This document shows positions 33,091 to 44,437 of a DNA stretch of 64,000 nucleotides, piece after piece (within the stretch, counting starts at the first letter, position 1; every line of letters begins with the position of its first letter). Source of the stretch: Riptortus pedestris (Eukaryota; Arthropoda; Insecta; Hemiptera; Alydidae); NCBI GenBank assembly GCA_019009955.1, contig CM032229.1, forward strand, positions 150,955,501 to 151,019,500, read 5' to 3'. The translations under genes were made by a program, and so were the position numbers. The notes beneath the pieces were generated by a model. The model was given only the letters and a program-made list of their open reading frames with translations. It made no database searches and was not told the DNA's origin.

Positions 33091-33427
33091 TAAACATAAG
33101 CGTCGGATCGAAATATTTTGTAGAATCAATCTTATTTCAAATTAAATTTAATATACATATTGTTCTATACATTTATTCTGTAACTTTAATATTAACCGAG
33201 ATATTTGCATTTGTATTGTGTGTGTGGTCGGCAGGAGTCGGCTATGTTCGGAACTTACCGCTGAGAGCTAGTGCGGGCCGTTTCGGTAACTATTCGTCCC
33301 TCGTGAATAGGTTTAGAAATTCCTTACTAATATTGTTGTTATTAGGCAGATTTCTCTATTGTAAAACTTCACATGGGAAATCTGCTTAGTTTACGCAGTC
33401 CCTGCATGACGGACTTTTTTTTTTTAT
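33091..33427 (+). mobile_element. HINE-like element, 3' half, variant B
   Basis: CGTCGGATCGAAATATTTTG through GTGTGGTCGGCAGGAG to GGGAAATCTGCTTAGTTTAC, ACGCAG-TCC-CTGCAT and GACGGACTTTTT. Together with 32491-33090 it forms an inverted composite bounded by two 3' ends. Confidence 0.8.
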
Positions 33428-33568
33428 TGTTAGAATACTCGGTATTTAAACGTTCTATATAAAACCCGGGGAGGCGGGGAAGAGGGAGGTTCTTCCAACA
33501 ATTAACATTAGTTGGACATTTAATCTTTTTTCAACTATTGTGCTAAACATGTTTTCTCTAACTCGAAC

Positions 33569-33570
<2 letters not shown>

Positions 33571-33641
<71 letters not shown>

Positions 33642-34387
33642 GCATAAATATTTATTTGTCTGTTAACGCTCTAGCAGTCGCAATTATTGTTTAATCGTTA
33701 CCAAACTCGATATTTATTCGTTTAAGGTACAAAGAAATATTGTCTATCTAGAATATTAGCTTAAATAGCATTATACGAGATACATGTTCTGGTGCCCCCC
33801 CCCTGTCTTAAGTTTTCGGACTACTATAGTTTGATTGATTAAAATAAAAATGAATCATTATACTTTACAGAACTAGCTATAGTAAATAGTTTTAAATAAA
33901 ATTAGTGTGTTAAATTCAGATATATTTCATTAATTGTTCTTCTTTCCGGTCTCTAATCTATCTAATCAGTGCTGCTATGTTGGGTACTCTGTTTGTTGAA
34001 AATTCAGACGCTTTCCGTTGTAGATATTATCAACTTGTAAATTGACTGAATGATTTCTTCTTACTGTTTGTATTTATTCGGTGGTGTTGGGAGTATGTAG
34101 ATTTATCTGTTGTAAGCCTTCCGGTAGGAAATCTGCTTAGTTTAAGCAACCCCTGTGTGGTGGGCCTATTGATTTCTTTCAGCCTTCAGTAAACCACCAC
34201 TTTTAATCATTCATTTTTCAATTTGAGTAACTAAATCGCTAAACCTCTTAGCTTATGTATCGTAGCTTATATTTCAATTACTGCTTCACTAAGAGAAATA
34301 GAGAATGGGCGGAGACCACTAGAGAGCTATTCCGAAGTGTGGGATATCTCCTTATTGTGAGCAGCCTCTGACGTGAAGGACTTTTTA
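33571..34387 (+). mobile_element. HINE-like elements, diverged right parts
   Basis: A TA core (33572-33631) is followed by TTTGTCTGTTAACGCTCTAG and long-variant sequence, ending near 34170 in a decayed terminus (GGAAATCTGCTTAGTTTAAG, CAACCCCTGTGTGGTGGGCC). A second decayed 3' end (GAGCAGCCTCTGACGTGAAG then GACTTTTTA) follows at 34350-34387. Confidence 0.65.
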
Positions 34388-34656
34388 TACCAATAAATAT
34401 TCAATACTAGAGATGTACGAAGGGCATGGAAGCATTTCGTCTCAGCAACCATTGTAGTAGCTATAATGTGGAAGTTTTTATGATTGGACTCGTTAGTATT
34501 CAGGTTTTATGTTCAGACATAAAGCAAATACCATCCAAAATGAACAGAGTTCTGTCCTTCTGGAAAGGATAACGGAGATATTGTGAATTCCCTCTTAACA
34601 ACCTCTACCCCTGGACGAAGTTTAGCCAAGAAAGATATGAACCAAAGTGTTGAGTT

Positions 34657-34662
<6 letters not shown>

Positions 34663-34718
<56 letters not shown>
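34663..34718. repeat. (TA)n microsatellite
   Basis: About 56 bp of TA immediately left of a Helitron 3' end. Confidence 0.95.
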
Positions 34719-34722
<4 letters not shown>

Positions 34723-35608
34723 CTAGCTCAGATACCCGGCTTCGCCCGGGAATTGATTTGAGGCTGAATGGTGATGATATTTTTTGGCAATGCTTAACTT
34801 TGCACAATATTTTGTCATTTACCCGTCCCAGTGTTTAGGGTTAATACCCGTTGTTGGCATTTGTTAATAATAAAATTAATTTTTTATGTAAGTCTTCACT
34901 GTCCTCCAAATTGTCATATTTCATATTTTGTTATATTGTCATATTTCCCGTCTCCTGTGCATTATGCATAGATTTCAGTTATTAAGGACAAAATATTAAC
35001 ATAGATTTGAATTTATTTTTCCAGGTGAGGTACTTGGTAGTTCAAATTAGAAAGAATTGTTGAGCATATCAATAATTCTACGGAAATTATTTGCTCCACA
35101 TATTGTTCCTGGAGAAATGTATAAAACAAAAGTTACTCTAAATAACAAAGTAAACAACTTTTGTTATGTGCACGTTTGTCGAAAAACAAATATATAAAGA
35201 AATATCCCGAATTTTTATTTCAGACCTCCCTTATAACCCCCACTCCCGTTCTAACCTAAAAATTTTAATATAGCTTATAATCATGGAAGAATTAATGCTA
35301 ATTGACTTACCGAGAAATGAATATCCGAAAAGTTACTTCAAATAAAAAAACAAACTACTTTTGTCATGTGCATATTAGCTGAAAAATGTATAGAAAACGA
35401 AAGATCGCTATTTTTAAATTCAGGCCTCCCTTATAACCCCCACTCCTGCCCGTCCCTAGAAATGTTGGTATGGCTTATTATAATGAAGGCGTTAGTGCTA
35501 ATACCCATACTGATTTTTTTGGTTGAGTCTTTTGTGTCGAATAAAATTGTTCACTTCCGCTATAGGTTTTAGCGTATATCTCGTTTATAATTTGGTATAC
35601 TAAAAATG
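34723..35608 (-). mobile_element. Helitron, main family, 5' truncated
   Basis: Plus A|CTAGCTCAGATACCCGGC starts the reversed 3' end with an intact CCCGG-GCGAAG-CCGGG hairpin. Two units (CCCCCACTCCCGTT at about 35236, CCCCCACTCCTGCC at about 35437) follow before similarity stops near TGTGTACATATCAGC. The short ORF at 35366-35572 is part of this repeat and not a gene. Confidence 0.85.
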
Positions 35609-36061
35609 TGTACATATCAGCTGAGGTAAGAAAGAGGGAGTGAGAGAGGTTCTAGATTACAGGAAGGTCTCCCCACCCCTTCCCGACGCTCCAGGTTAAC
35701 CAACAGAACATGATCTTTCTAACTCTCAATTCCGCTCACATTACCTTATATTCACATTCTATTTTCAATTCAAATTATGTATGTTTAAATACTTTCTATA
35801 TTTGTGAACTAATTGATTTTTTAAACGCATTAAAGGAAGAAATTACTTACTTCCGATTAATTAATGTTCCGGTGAAAGACAGAGGAAGGGGGGGGGGTGA
35901 TATACTCATCATGAAACAGTTACTTGTTTTTAAAATGTTTCATACAATTGAAATGTTCTCGTTTATCACCATAATATATCATGGTGAGGTAAAATTAAAT
36001 TAAATGATTGAATGGTTTAACTTATTCAAACATTGGAATGAATTGCAGGCTACAATATTGA
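35609..36061. other. unassigned block between Helitron pieces
   Basis: The Helitron at 34723 stops here and similar sequence resumes at 36062, so this 450 bp may be an insertion. The 97-residue ORF at 35710-36003 has no recognisable domain. A G9 tract lies near 35889. Confidence 0.45.
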
Positions 36062-36938
36062 TATTTTTATATGGCCAAGATATATATTAAGTTACTCTAA
36101 ATAACAATGGACCAGTTTTTGTCATGAGCATTTTTGTTAAAATGGCTTATAATTTAGTAGCAGTTGGTGCAGTCAAATGATACTGAGTCATGTTCAGTTG
36201 ACAGCGCCTAACTAAGGTGTTTAGCGTATATGTCGTTTTTGCCTCCTTATACGACAAAAGTATATATATCAAAAGTTACTCTAAATAACATAATAAACAA
36301 CTCTTATTATGTTCATGTTCGCAGAAAAACCAATGAGAAATAATATATCGCGATTTTTCATTTCATGCCTCCATTACAACCCCTACTCCTGTTCGTTCCT
36401 AAAAATGTTCCTATAGATTATAATCAAGGATGAGTTAATACTAACCTACATACGGAGTTTCGTTTAGTTCGGTTGAGGTTTTTTTTTATTGTGAAAAATA
36501 AAATTGTGGATTCCCAATATAGTTTTTAGCGTATAACTCATTTATACTTCGGTATACGACAAAAGTGTATATAACAAAAGTTACTCTAAATAACAAAATA
36601 AACAACTTTTGTTATGTGCATATTTGCCGAAAAAGCAATACGAAACGAAATATCGCTATTTTTAATTTCTGGCTTTCTTTATAACCCCCACTCCTGTTCG
36701 TCTCAGAGGATATTAATATAGCCTAAAGTCTAAGTTGGGTTAGTAGTAATATACATACCAAGTTTCATAAAATTTGGTTCAGCCGTTTATGCGTGAAAAG
36801 GTAACAAACAAACATACACGAAAGAAACAAAATGCAGTTATGGTGTCTATGACATGTGAAACGAAAAGTTATCGTGAAATTTCGCGAAAAAAATCAATGT
36901 ACAGACAGAGGTTACAATTTTATCTATATATATATATA

Positions 36939-37006
<68 letters not shown>

Positions 37007-37357
37007 TCCCGAGCGAAGCCGGGTATCTTATATATATATGTATATATGTATACAAGTAAAATATTAACTAAGTACAATATTAATATTAGTAATAATATTT
37101 AATTACAAGTAAAATATTACAAGTAAAATATATTTTGTCCTTAATAGCTGAAATCTATGCATAATTTTGCAAAAAACAGGAGACGGGAAATAGGACAATT
37201 TGGAGGACAGTGAAGACTTACATAAAAAATTAATTTTATTATTAACAAATGCCAACAACGGGTATTAACCCTAAACACTGGTACGGGTAAATGTCAAAAT
37301 ATTGCGCAAAGTAAAGCCTTGCCAAAAAAATACCATCACCATTCAGTGAAGTAAACA
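36062..37357 (-). mobile_element. rearranged Helitron pieces
   Basis: 36062-36930 is the reversed 5' portion (units at about 36380 and 36687, then AATTCGGTTCAGCC-like and GAGGTTACAATTTTATCTAT words). After a long TA run (36943-37002), an isolated 3' hairpin end in plus orientation follows (TTCCCGAGCGAAGCCGGGTA, 37005-37025). A plus-oriented 3' interior segment lies at 37130-37357. The order and orientation do not fit one element, so at least two copies have recombined here. Confidence 0.65.
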
Positions 37358-37371
37358 GCTGAGTTTACTTC

Positions 37372-37590
37372 TTGGACTACTAAAATTTCAGTTATTAAAA
37401 TTTAAATTATTCTTAAAATTCAGAAGCCGTTTCAGTTGGGAATTTATTTTAATTAACTGAAAGATTTCTCATTACCGTTTGTATTTAATCACGGTGGTAT
37501 TGTGTTACCAGTATGCAGATTTCTCTATTGTAAAACTTCACATGGGAAATCTGCTTAGTTTACTCAGCCCCTGCGTGACGGACTTTTTTA
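37372..37590 (+). mobile_element. HINE-like 3' half
   Basis: CTTGGACTACTAAAATTTCA through GGGAAATCTGCTTAGTTTAC, CAGCCCCTGCGTGACGG and ACTTTTTT. The left part is missing. Confidence 0.75.
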
Positions 37591-38440
37591 AGCATAACGT
37601 ATTTGCATGTACCTCATAAAGGTAAAAGTTCATTGAAAACAATATTCGGTATTTAATCATCGAATAAAGTGGTTCATGATATAACAGCTTATCTTTCATG
37701 ATGCGAGTAGGAGTGGGGGTATGACTGAAGGCCGATAACTAAAATATGCTAATATCTCGCTCAATATTCATGGTAGAGAAAACATGCATATAAGAGATAG
37801 AACATTACATTTGCTTAGCAGGTTTACCACTATAGCATACTTGTGACCTCATCTAACCACATATCCTCTATTTCTAAAGTGCGCCACGCAGGGGCTGCGT
37901 AAACTAAGCAGATTTCCCACGTGCTGATAAATCACACAAGAGATCTCATTCCCACCACATATTCAGATTGAAAACCACCATGTAGGAACTACTCTCTTAA
38001 TATTTGAGTTCCGAAAAAATGCGTAGATCATGCATTTGTAGAGCATCAGCAGTTGAACAAGATTGGTTCTATAACATTTTTCGATCCGACTCATAATAAA
38101 GGAGATACATTGAATTTTCGAAATCCCCATCTGTCATCGTTTCAGCTATTTAACAAACTTGATCATTAGTTACGCATATAACGTTTAAATATCAAGTTTG
38201 GCAATGATTAAACCTCAATGCCCTATTTCTCTTAAGAGATATCTGCTAAAATGAAAATATCTTGGCTAATATTCATGCTAGAGAAAATACATACTCGTAT
38301 GTATAAAACAACGTTTGTTGACCATTACAGCTAGAATAATATTGGTTCTATACAATTTTTCGATGCTATGTATAGTAACGATACTTTATCTCCTTTCAAA
38401 CGCATTCGATCGAAAAAGGTCAACATCATTTATAGATCTT
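37591..38440 (-). mobile_element. three adjoining HINE-like fragments
   Basis: 37591-37800 is long-variant interior. 37877-38251 has both reversed termini (GTGCGCCACGCAGGGGCTGC; CTTAAGAGATATCTGCTAAA) around a much reduced interior. 38252-38440 resumes interior sequence (AAAATATCTTGGCTAATATT, ACAATTTTTCGATGC). This suggests the middle copy inserted into the outer one. Confidence 0.65.
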
Positions 38441-38450
38441 ATCCTAACAG

Positions 38451-40864
38451 AAAAAGTCGGTCACGCTGGGGCTGTGTAAACTAAGCAGATTTCCCTCCTG
38501 AAGTTTAATAATAGATAAATATACATACTGGTAACACAACACCACCGTGATTAAACACAAACAGTAATGAGAAATCTTTCAGTTAATTAAAATAAATTCC
38601 CAACTGAAACGGCTTCTGAATTGTAAGAATAATTTATATTTTAATAACTCAAATTTTAGTAGTCCAAGAACTAAAGAAGGGGGGGGGCGGATGAACAGAA
38701 CGTATTTGCATAAATCTCACAAAGTAACGAAGGTAAGGTAAGGTTAGAAACGACAGGTAAGGTTAGATGAAGCTTCCACCTGAGCCGAGTACTGTCGGAA
38801 ATGACCGAACTATCCCCTACCACAGACTTCATAAAATTGCAAATATCTCGGTTAATATTCAAGATAGAGAATAAATATACTAACAATATTTATAGTAAAC
38901 TAGCTCAGATACCCGGCTTCGCCCGGGAATTGATTTGAGGCTGAATGGTGATGGCATTTTTTTGGCAAGGCTTTAATTTGCATAATATTTTGACATTTAT
39001 CCGTCCCAGTGTTTAGGGTTAATACCCGTCGTTTCTGTGGATTTGTTAATAATAAAATTATTTTTTTATGTAAGTCTTCACTGTCCTCCATATTGTCATA
39101 ATTCCCGTTTTCTGTGCATTATGCATAGATTTGAATTATTTAGGACAAAATATTAACATACTTTTGAATTTTTTTTTTCCCGGTGAGGTACTTGATAGTT
39201 CATATTAAAAAGAATTGTTGAGAAAATTTCTCTAACTAACAAAATAAACAACTTTTGGAATGTGCTTATTTGCAGAAAACCCAATAGAAAACGAAATACC
39301 GCTTTTATTTCAGACCTCCTTTACAACCCCCACTCCTGCCCGTCCCTAGAAATATTGGTATGGCTTGTTATAATGAAGGCATTAGTCCTAATACACGTAC
39401 CGAGTTTTATTTAGTTCGGTTGATTCTTTTGTGCCAAATAAAATTGTGGACTCCCGCTATAATTTTTAGCGTATAACTCATTTATACTTGGGTATAGGAC
39501 GAAAGTGTATATAACAAAAGTTACTCTAAATAACAAAATAAATAACTTTTGCTATGTGCATATTTGCCGAAACCCCAATAGGAACCGAAATATCACTATT
39601 TTTAATTTCACTCCTCCCTTATAACCCCCACTCCTGCCCGTCCCTAGAAATCTTAGTATGGCTTATTATAAGGAAGGCGTTAGTGCTAATACACATACTG
39701 AGTGTTTTATTTAGTTCGGTTGAGTCTTTTGTGCCAAATAAAATTATTGACTCCCGCTATAATTTTTAGCGTATAACGCCTTTATACTTCCGTATATGGC
39801 AAAAGTGCATATAACAAAAATTACTCTAAATTACAAAATAAACAACTTTTGTTATGTGCATATTTGCTGAAAAAGCAATAGGAAACGAAATATCGCTATT
39901 TTTAATTTAAGGCCTCCCTTATAACCCCCACTCCTGCCCGTCCCTAGAAATGTTAGTATGGCTTATTATAAGGAAGGCGTTAGTACTAATTCACATACCG
40001 AGTTTGGTTTAGTTCGGTTGAGTCATTTGTGCCAAATAAAATTGTGGAGTCCCGCTATAGTTTTTAGCGTATTACGCATTTATACTTCCGTATACGGCAA
40101 AAGTGCATATAACAAAGGTTACTCTAAATTACAAAATAAACAACTTTTGTTATGTGCATATTTGCTGAAAAAGCAATAGGAAACGAAATATCGCTATTTT
40201 TAATTTCAGGCCTCCCTTATAACCCCCACTCCTGTTTGTCTTAGAGAATATTAATATAGCCTAAAGTCTAAGTTGGGCTAGTAGTAATATGCATACCAAG
40301 TTTCATAAAATTCGGTTCAGTAGTTTATGCGTGAAAAGGTAACAAACAAACAAACAAATAAACAAACAAACAAACAAACAAACAAACAAACAGACACCAA
40401 AGAAACAAAATGCAGTTATGGTGTCTATGACATGTGAAACGAAAAGTTATCGTGAAATTTCGCGAAAAAAATCAATGTACAGACAGAGGTTACAATTTTA
40501 TATATATATAGATTTAATTTTCAATAAGATTGGTTCTATACAATTTTTCGATCCGACTTATAGTAACGGAGATATTTCGAAAATCCCCCCTAAACCTCCC
40601 CTCACACTGGTCTGATTTCAGCCATTAACGAACTTGATCATTCTTTTTACATAAAACGATTAAATATCAAGTTTAGTGCCGATCAAACAAAAATTGCGAC
40701 CACTAGAGCGGTAACAGACATATATATATATATATGTGATACGACTTCATTTTCGTCAACTACTAGCTAAGATATGATCGATGGACATTTGGAGAAAAAT
40801 TTCGAAAATTCCGTCATGAGTACAACCTCAATAGCTGATTTCCCTTAGGGGAAATCTGCTAAAA
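38451..40864 (-). mobile_element. HINE-like element interrupted by a Helitron
   Basis: The left end is AAAAAGTCGGTCACGCTGGG and the right end is TTAGGGGAAATCTGCTAAAA. Segments 38451-38899 and 40513-40864 form one reversed copy. The break TTTATAGTAAA|TTTAATTTTCAATAAG matches the intact family word without gain or loss. Confidence 0.88.
38900..40512 (-). mobile_element. Helitron, main family, complete with both ends
   Basis: The reversed 3' end CTAG at 38900 is preceded by A, with CCCGGCTTCGCCCGGG hairpin bases. The reversed 5' end ...TATATATATAGA at 40512 is followed by T. Read on its own strand it is A|TC...CTAG|T, the textbook Helitron insertion in AT with no target duplication. Units fall at 39331, 39629, 39929 and 40227 (298-300 bp period). 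An (AAAC)n tract is at about 40342-40392. With the host HINE restored exactly on removal, this is the best reference copy. Confidence 0.95.
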
Positions 40865-41241
40865 ACAATTGCTGGAATATATTAGAATATGACATATTAA
40901 TTTTGTTGAAAACTATTTACGATATCTAGTGCTGTAATTAATAATGAATCAGAATAATTTTTATCTCAATCTATCAAATTTTAATAGTCCAAGAACTCAA
41001 GACAAGGGGAGGGGGTGTCACCAGAACATATTTGCATATATCATCTCTATAATAAAGGTCACTAGAAAAAAATATTTGGTATTTAAGCTTGGAATAATGT
41101 GGTTTATTATATAACAGAGTATTGTTTATGTAACAGTACCAAGAGTAGAAGTGGGGATTTACTGAAGGCTGAAAACTGCACATATTTTCCGGTTAATATT
41201 CAATATACAGAATACATGTATATAACAATATTTATAGTACA

Positions 41242-41642
41242 CTAGCGGGCCCTACAGACGTCCTGTCTGATATTTCAAGGGATTAGGATATTAAACTTAA
41301 TAATATTATGTTTATAACAAAAACTACCTTTAATAAAACAAAAGAACAACTTTTGTTATGGGCACGTTACGTAACGAAATATCACAATTTTACATTTCAT
41401 GCCTCCCTCATAACCCCCACTCCTGTACGTACTTAGACATTTTAATATAGCTTATAATCAGGAAGGTTTTAAAACTAAATTACATACGGAGTTTCGTTGA
41501 GTTAGCTTAAGTCTTTTATTCCCATTAAAATTGTGGACTCCTGCTTTAGTTTTAGCAGATTTCCCTCCCCCCTCGACATTTTTTTTCAAATGTTCATCGA
41601 TCCTACCTAGTAGATGACTAAAATGAGGACAGTTCAAAACTG

Positions 41643-41673
<31 letters not shown>

Positions 41674-42393
41674 CTGTTACCTCTCTAGCGGTAAAAATTT
41701 TTGTTTGATCGTTACCAAACTCGATATTTATTCGTTTTATGTAAGAAGAAAGATCAAGTTCGTTAACGGCTGAAATCAGACCAGTGGGAGGGGAAGGGGT
41801 TAGAGGGGAGGATTTTCGAAAATTCGAAATATTTCCGTTATCATACGTCGGATCGAAAAATTGTATAGTGTCAATCTTATTGCAAATTAAATTTACAATA
41901 AATATTATTATATAAATTTATTCTCTATCTTGAATATTAACCGAGATATTTGAATTTTGATTAAATCTGGGTGGATAACGGATGAGTAAGTTTCCCGCCA
42001 AAAGCTGGGTCGGCCGTTTCCTTAACTGTTCGGCTCTCGTGAAATTTCTCTATTGTAAAACTTCACGTGGGAAATCTGCTTAGTTTACTGTGACTGTTTA
42101 GTGTTTATCTCGTTTATACTTTGTTATAAGACAAAAGTGATTATAACAAGAGTTACACTAAATAACAAAATAAACAACTTATATCCTGTGCATATTTGCC
42201 GAAAAACCAATACCAACGAAATATCGCTATTTTTAATTTTAGACCTCCCTTACAACCCCCACTCGTGCTCCATCTGCCGGGCTGATTTGTGAATCTAAAC
42301 CATCCAGGGCGTCACCCAACAAAATTCATTCAAATCGGTCCAGCCGTCTAGGAGTACAGTGACATACACACGCATAGTAGAATTATATATATA
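41242..42393 (-). mobile_element. Helitron, second subfamily, containing a HINE
   Basis: The reversed 3' end is A|CTAGCGGGCCCTACAGACG. On its own strand CAGAC...GTCTG can form the hairpin, followed by TAGGGCCCGCTAG|T. The body shares the CCCCCACTCCTG unit with the main family. The 5' region differs: TCGGTCCAGCCGTCTAGGAG, TACAGTGACATACACACGCA. The exact 5' end in the TA stretch near 42393 is uncertain. Confidence 0.7.
41550..42088 (+). mobile_element. HINE-like element nested in the second-subfamily Helitron
   Basis: TTTAGCAGATTTCCCTCCCC, a short TA/(GT) core at 41643-41672, then the standard body to GGGAAATCTGCTTAGTTTAC. The 3' hairpin is replaced by TGTGACTG. The Helitron rejoins at TTTAGTGTTTATCTCGTTTA. 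Confidence 0.8.
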
Positions 42394-42581
42394 AATATAT
42401 AATTTGTAATAAATATTGGTTCTACACAATTTTTCGATCCGACGTATATTAACGGAGATATTTCGAATATATCTATATGTCGAACACTGGTTCGATTTCA
42501 GCCATTAACGAACTTGATCTTTCTTTTAAAGGTCGAACAAAAATTGCAACTGCTTGAGCGTTAACTGACAAATATATATAT

Positions 42582-42617
<36 letters not shown>

Positions 42618-42746
42618 ATTTTGAACAAACCTCATTTTCATCACCTCCTGGGTAGGATTAATGGACACTTGAAGAAATGTTTCGAAAATCGCGTCATGAG
42701 TACGACCTCAATAGCTTATTTCCCTCGAGGGAAATCAGCTAAAAAA

Positions 42747-43241
42747 GGCTTATGCCGAATTTCGTGTATTTATGCCTTTATTATTGATATTATAACCATG
42801 TAATAACGATGGAAATAATGTCGACAATGAGGCCTAAAAATGTCATTTATATAATGAAAATAGAAACAGTACTGAATGTTTATTGGGAGCTGCGTTACCT
42901 TGAGCATTTCATTTCACACTCTAGGCCAAGCCGCCCCCCCCCTCTCTCCGAAGGTATGCAAACACGATCGATTTTCTTTATGTAATCGCGGCGTTCTGCA
43001 TAACTTCATTAAAACTCCCACTCATAATAGAATGCATTGAATAGCTATGAACATTCGAAAAATACAAGTTTTGAAGCAACATCCTCTCCCCACTCATATG
43101 ATCGCCCTTCAGCCTTTGGGTTATCCCCTCTCTCTTTCGAGAAATGCTATTGTTTGTCTTGTCTCGACGCCTTGGTGGGGAGGGCTCGACGGGAAGGGGG
43201 AGCACGTCGTGGAGGGGGTAGAGGGATCAGTAAGACATAGG
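42747..43241 (+). promoter_or_regulatory. putative promoter/5' UTR region of the zinc-finger gene
   Basis: After the repeats end, the sequence becomes GC-richer, most clearly at 43120-43225 (GTGGGGAGGGCTCGACGGG and surroundings) with CT-rich runs at about 42934 and 43122. It directly precedes the candidate first coding exon. The 5' part of the ORF opening at 43047 does not look protein-like. The role is inferred from composition and position; no TATA or initiator can be assigned. Confidence 0.3.
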
Positions 43242-43452
43242 ATGTTGTTAAATGCTCAACTATCGACTATTAGGGAAAGAGAAGATAAACTTGAAAGGGA
43301 AGCTAGGAAACGTAGGAATAGCTACAACCCTCAAAAGAGAAGATTAGCTTACGAAAGATCGAAGCTTAAGAAAGCCCAGGAGTCAGTGTATAACCCAATC
43401 GTCGAAAAAGAAATTATTCAAGAAAATACACCAGTTAATTTTTTATGGGAAA
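43242..43452 (+). CDS. zinc-finger gene, candidate first coding exon
   Basis: An open frame from ATG at 43242 encodes about 70 residues, beginning MLLNAQLSTIREREDKLERE and continuing with Arg/Lys/Glu-rich sequence that could form a charged helix (QKRRLAYERSKLKKAQESV). A donor GAAA|GTATGTT closes it at 43452 in phase 1. Joining to an acceptor at 44260 gives an in-frame Ser, and the reading continues into the first zinc finger; every later intron of the gene is also phase 1. The ATG was chosen because the frame upstream loses its protein-like character in the GC-rich region. I do not recognise the sequence. It could also be an unrelated ORF, with the true first exon elsewhere. Confidence 0.45.
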
Positions 43453-44260
43453 GTATGTTGTTCTCCAACGTGTTATTGATTTAATCGCGAGCCGGAGTTG
43501 ATGATTTTAACAGGGAATATGGCGTATGCGTAATTTTTTTAGTTGAACAAGACGTAGGTATAGATCTGTTGAGGCCCAACCCTTGCTGTAGGTCACCCCT
43601 CTTCCCCCTCTCTCTCAGCGTCCCACTCTGCGTCTTTATAACCTGCGACAAATGGAACCTTCCATGTTTTCTTAAAATGTATTTATTTTTATTATTGCAA
43701 AATCCACAATGTAATTACCTTTAATGGCTACAGTTAGTAGTGTTTCATATTCAATAGTGGATAATATGTTATTATATATTCGCATTTGTTCATAAATATT
43801 GATGATAACTGGCATTGAGTGATTAGAAAAAGTCAACTGTAAGTCTAATTAATCCTTTACCTCATTATTAAATAATAATAAATCAATGTACTCCAGCAAA
43901 ACATAGTAGTATTAATGTAAATATAACATGTAAATTCTGTACTCAAGTAATATATATTGCACCCTTATGCTGCATCTACAATATTAGTGTCATTTTATGC
44001 ATCTGTCACTTAAGATATCCTGCAAAATTATAAAGTAAACAGAAAATAAAGTCTGTCATCCTTAACATTTAAAATTAATTTCACCATCCATCCTTTTCAT
44101 TGATCTGAAGAAACCTGTCAAGTTAATCACTACACATTTTTTTTTATTACTAATCTTCATGAATTTGATGACAATATGAGTAATTTCTATTGTATGATCT
44201 AATTTATGTTTCCGCCGTTCCCCTTTTAGTAAACTCAACATATTTTCATTTATGCATTAG
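43453..44260. other. intron 1 of the zinc-finger gene
   Basis: No repeat matched elsewhere in the window. Short CT-rich tracts lie at about 43605-43615. Confidence 0.4.
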
Positions 44261-44437
44261 GCAGTCTTCTTGAAGTACCTTTCGCGTGTTACTATTGTGG
44301 TGGGAGGTCAGACGACTTGGCTACCCTTAAATCTCATATCAAGACTATGCACCGAACGAAAATACATACTACAGATGAACCAGATGAAATGCATGATGAC
44401 AACTCTATGGATCACATGTTGAAAATCAACGAAATGG
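44261..44437 (+). CDS. zinc-finger gene, exon 2: first C2H2 finger
   Basis: The exon encodes SLLEVPFACYYCGGRSDDLA followed by TLKSHIKTMH, a C-x2-C-x12-H-x4-H finger, then an acidic stretch (DEPDEMHDDNSMDHM). It ends GAA ATG G|GTAAG, phase 1. Two acceptors compete four bases apart, TTAG|GCAG and GCAG|TCTT. The first keeps the phase 1 pattern and matches the phase of exon 8, so I chose 44261; the second would need a phase 2 donor upstream. The module is nearly identical to the finger that opens exon 8. Confidence 0.85.

Larger units (their letters stand above)
40865..42746 (-). mobile_element. HINE-like element, long variant, interrupted by a Helitron
   Basis: Segments 40865-41241 and about 42394-42746 are one reversed copy. 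They contain ACAATTGCTGGAATATATTA, CCGGTTAATATTC, a TA core at about 42572-42616 and the reversed 5' end TTTCCCTCGAGGGAAATC, AGCTAAAAAA. Its 3' terminus is lost where the neighbouring HINE 38451-40864 ends. Confidence 0.8.

Noticed and set aside
35366..35572. recurrent ORF family (also 3514, 39554, 39958, 55238, 55369) sharing IGNEISLFLIS-like sequence
   Set aside because: The apparent conservation comes from the 298-bp Helitron unit. The frames carry unrelated stops, and codon positions show no constraint, so it is repeat conservation and not a gene family.
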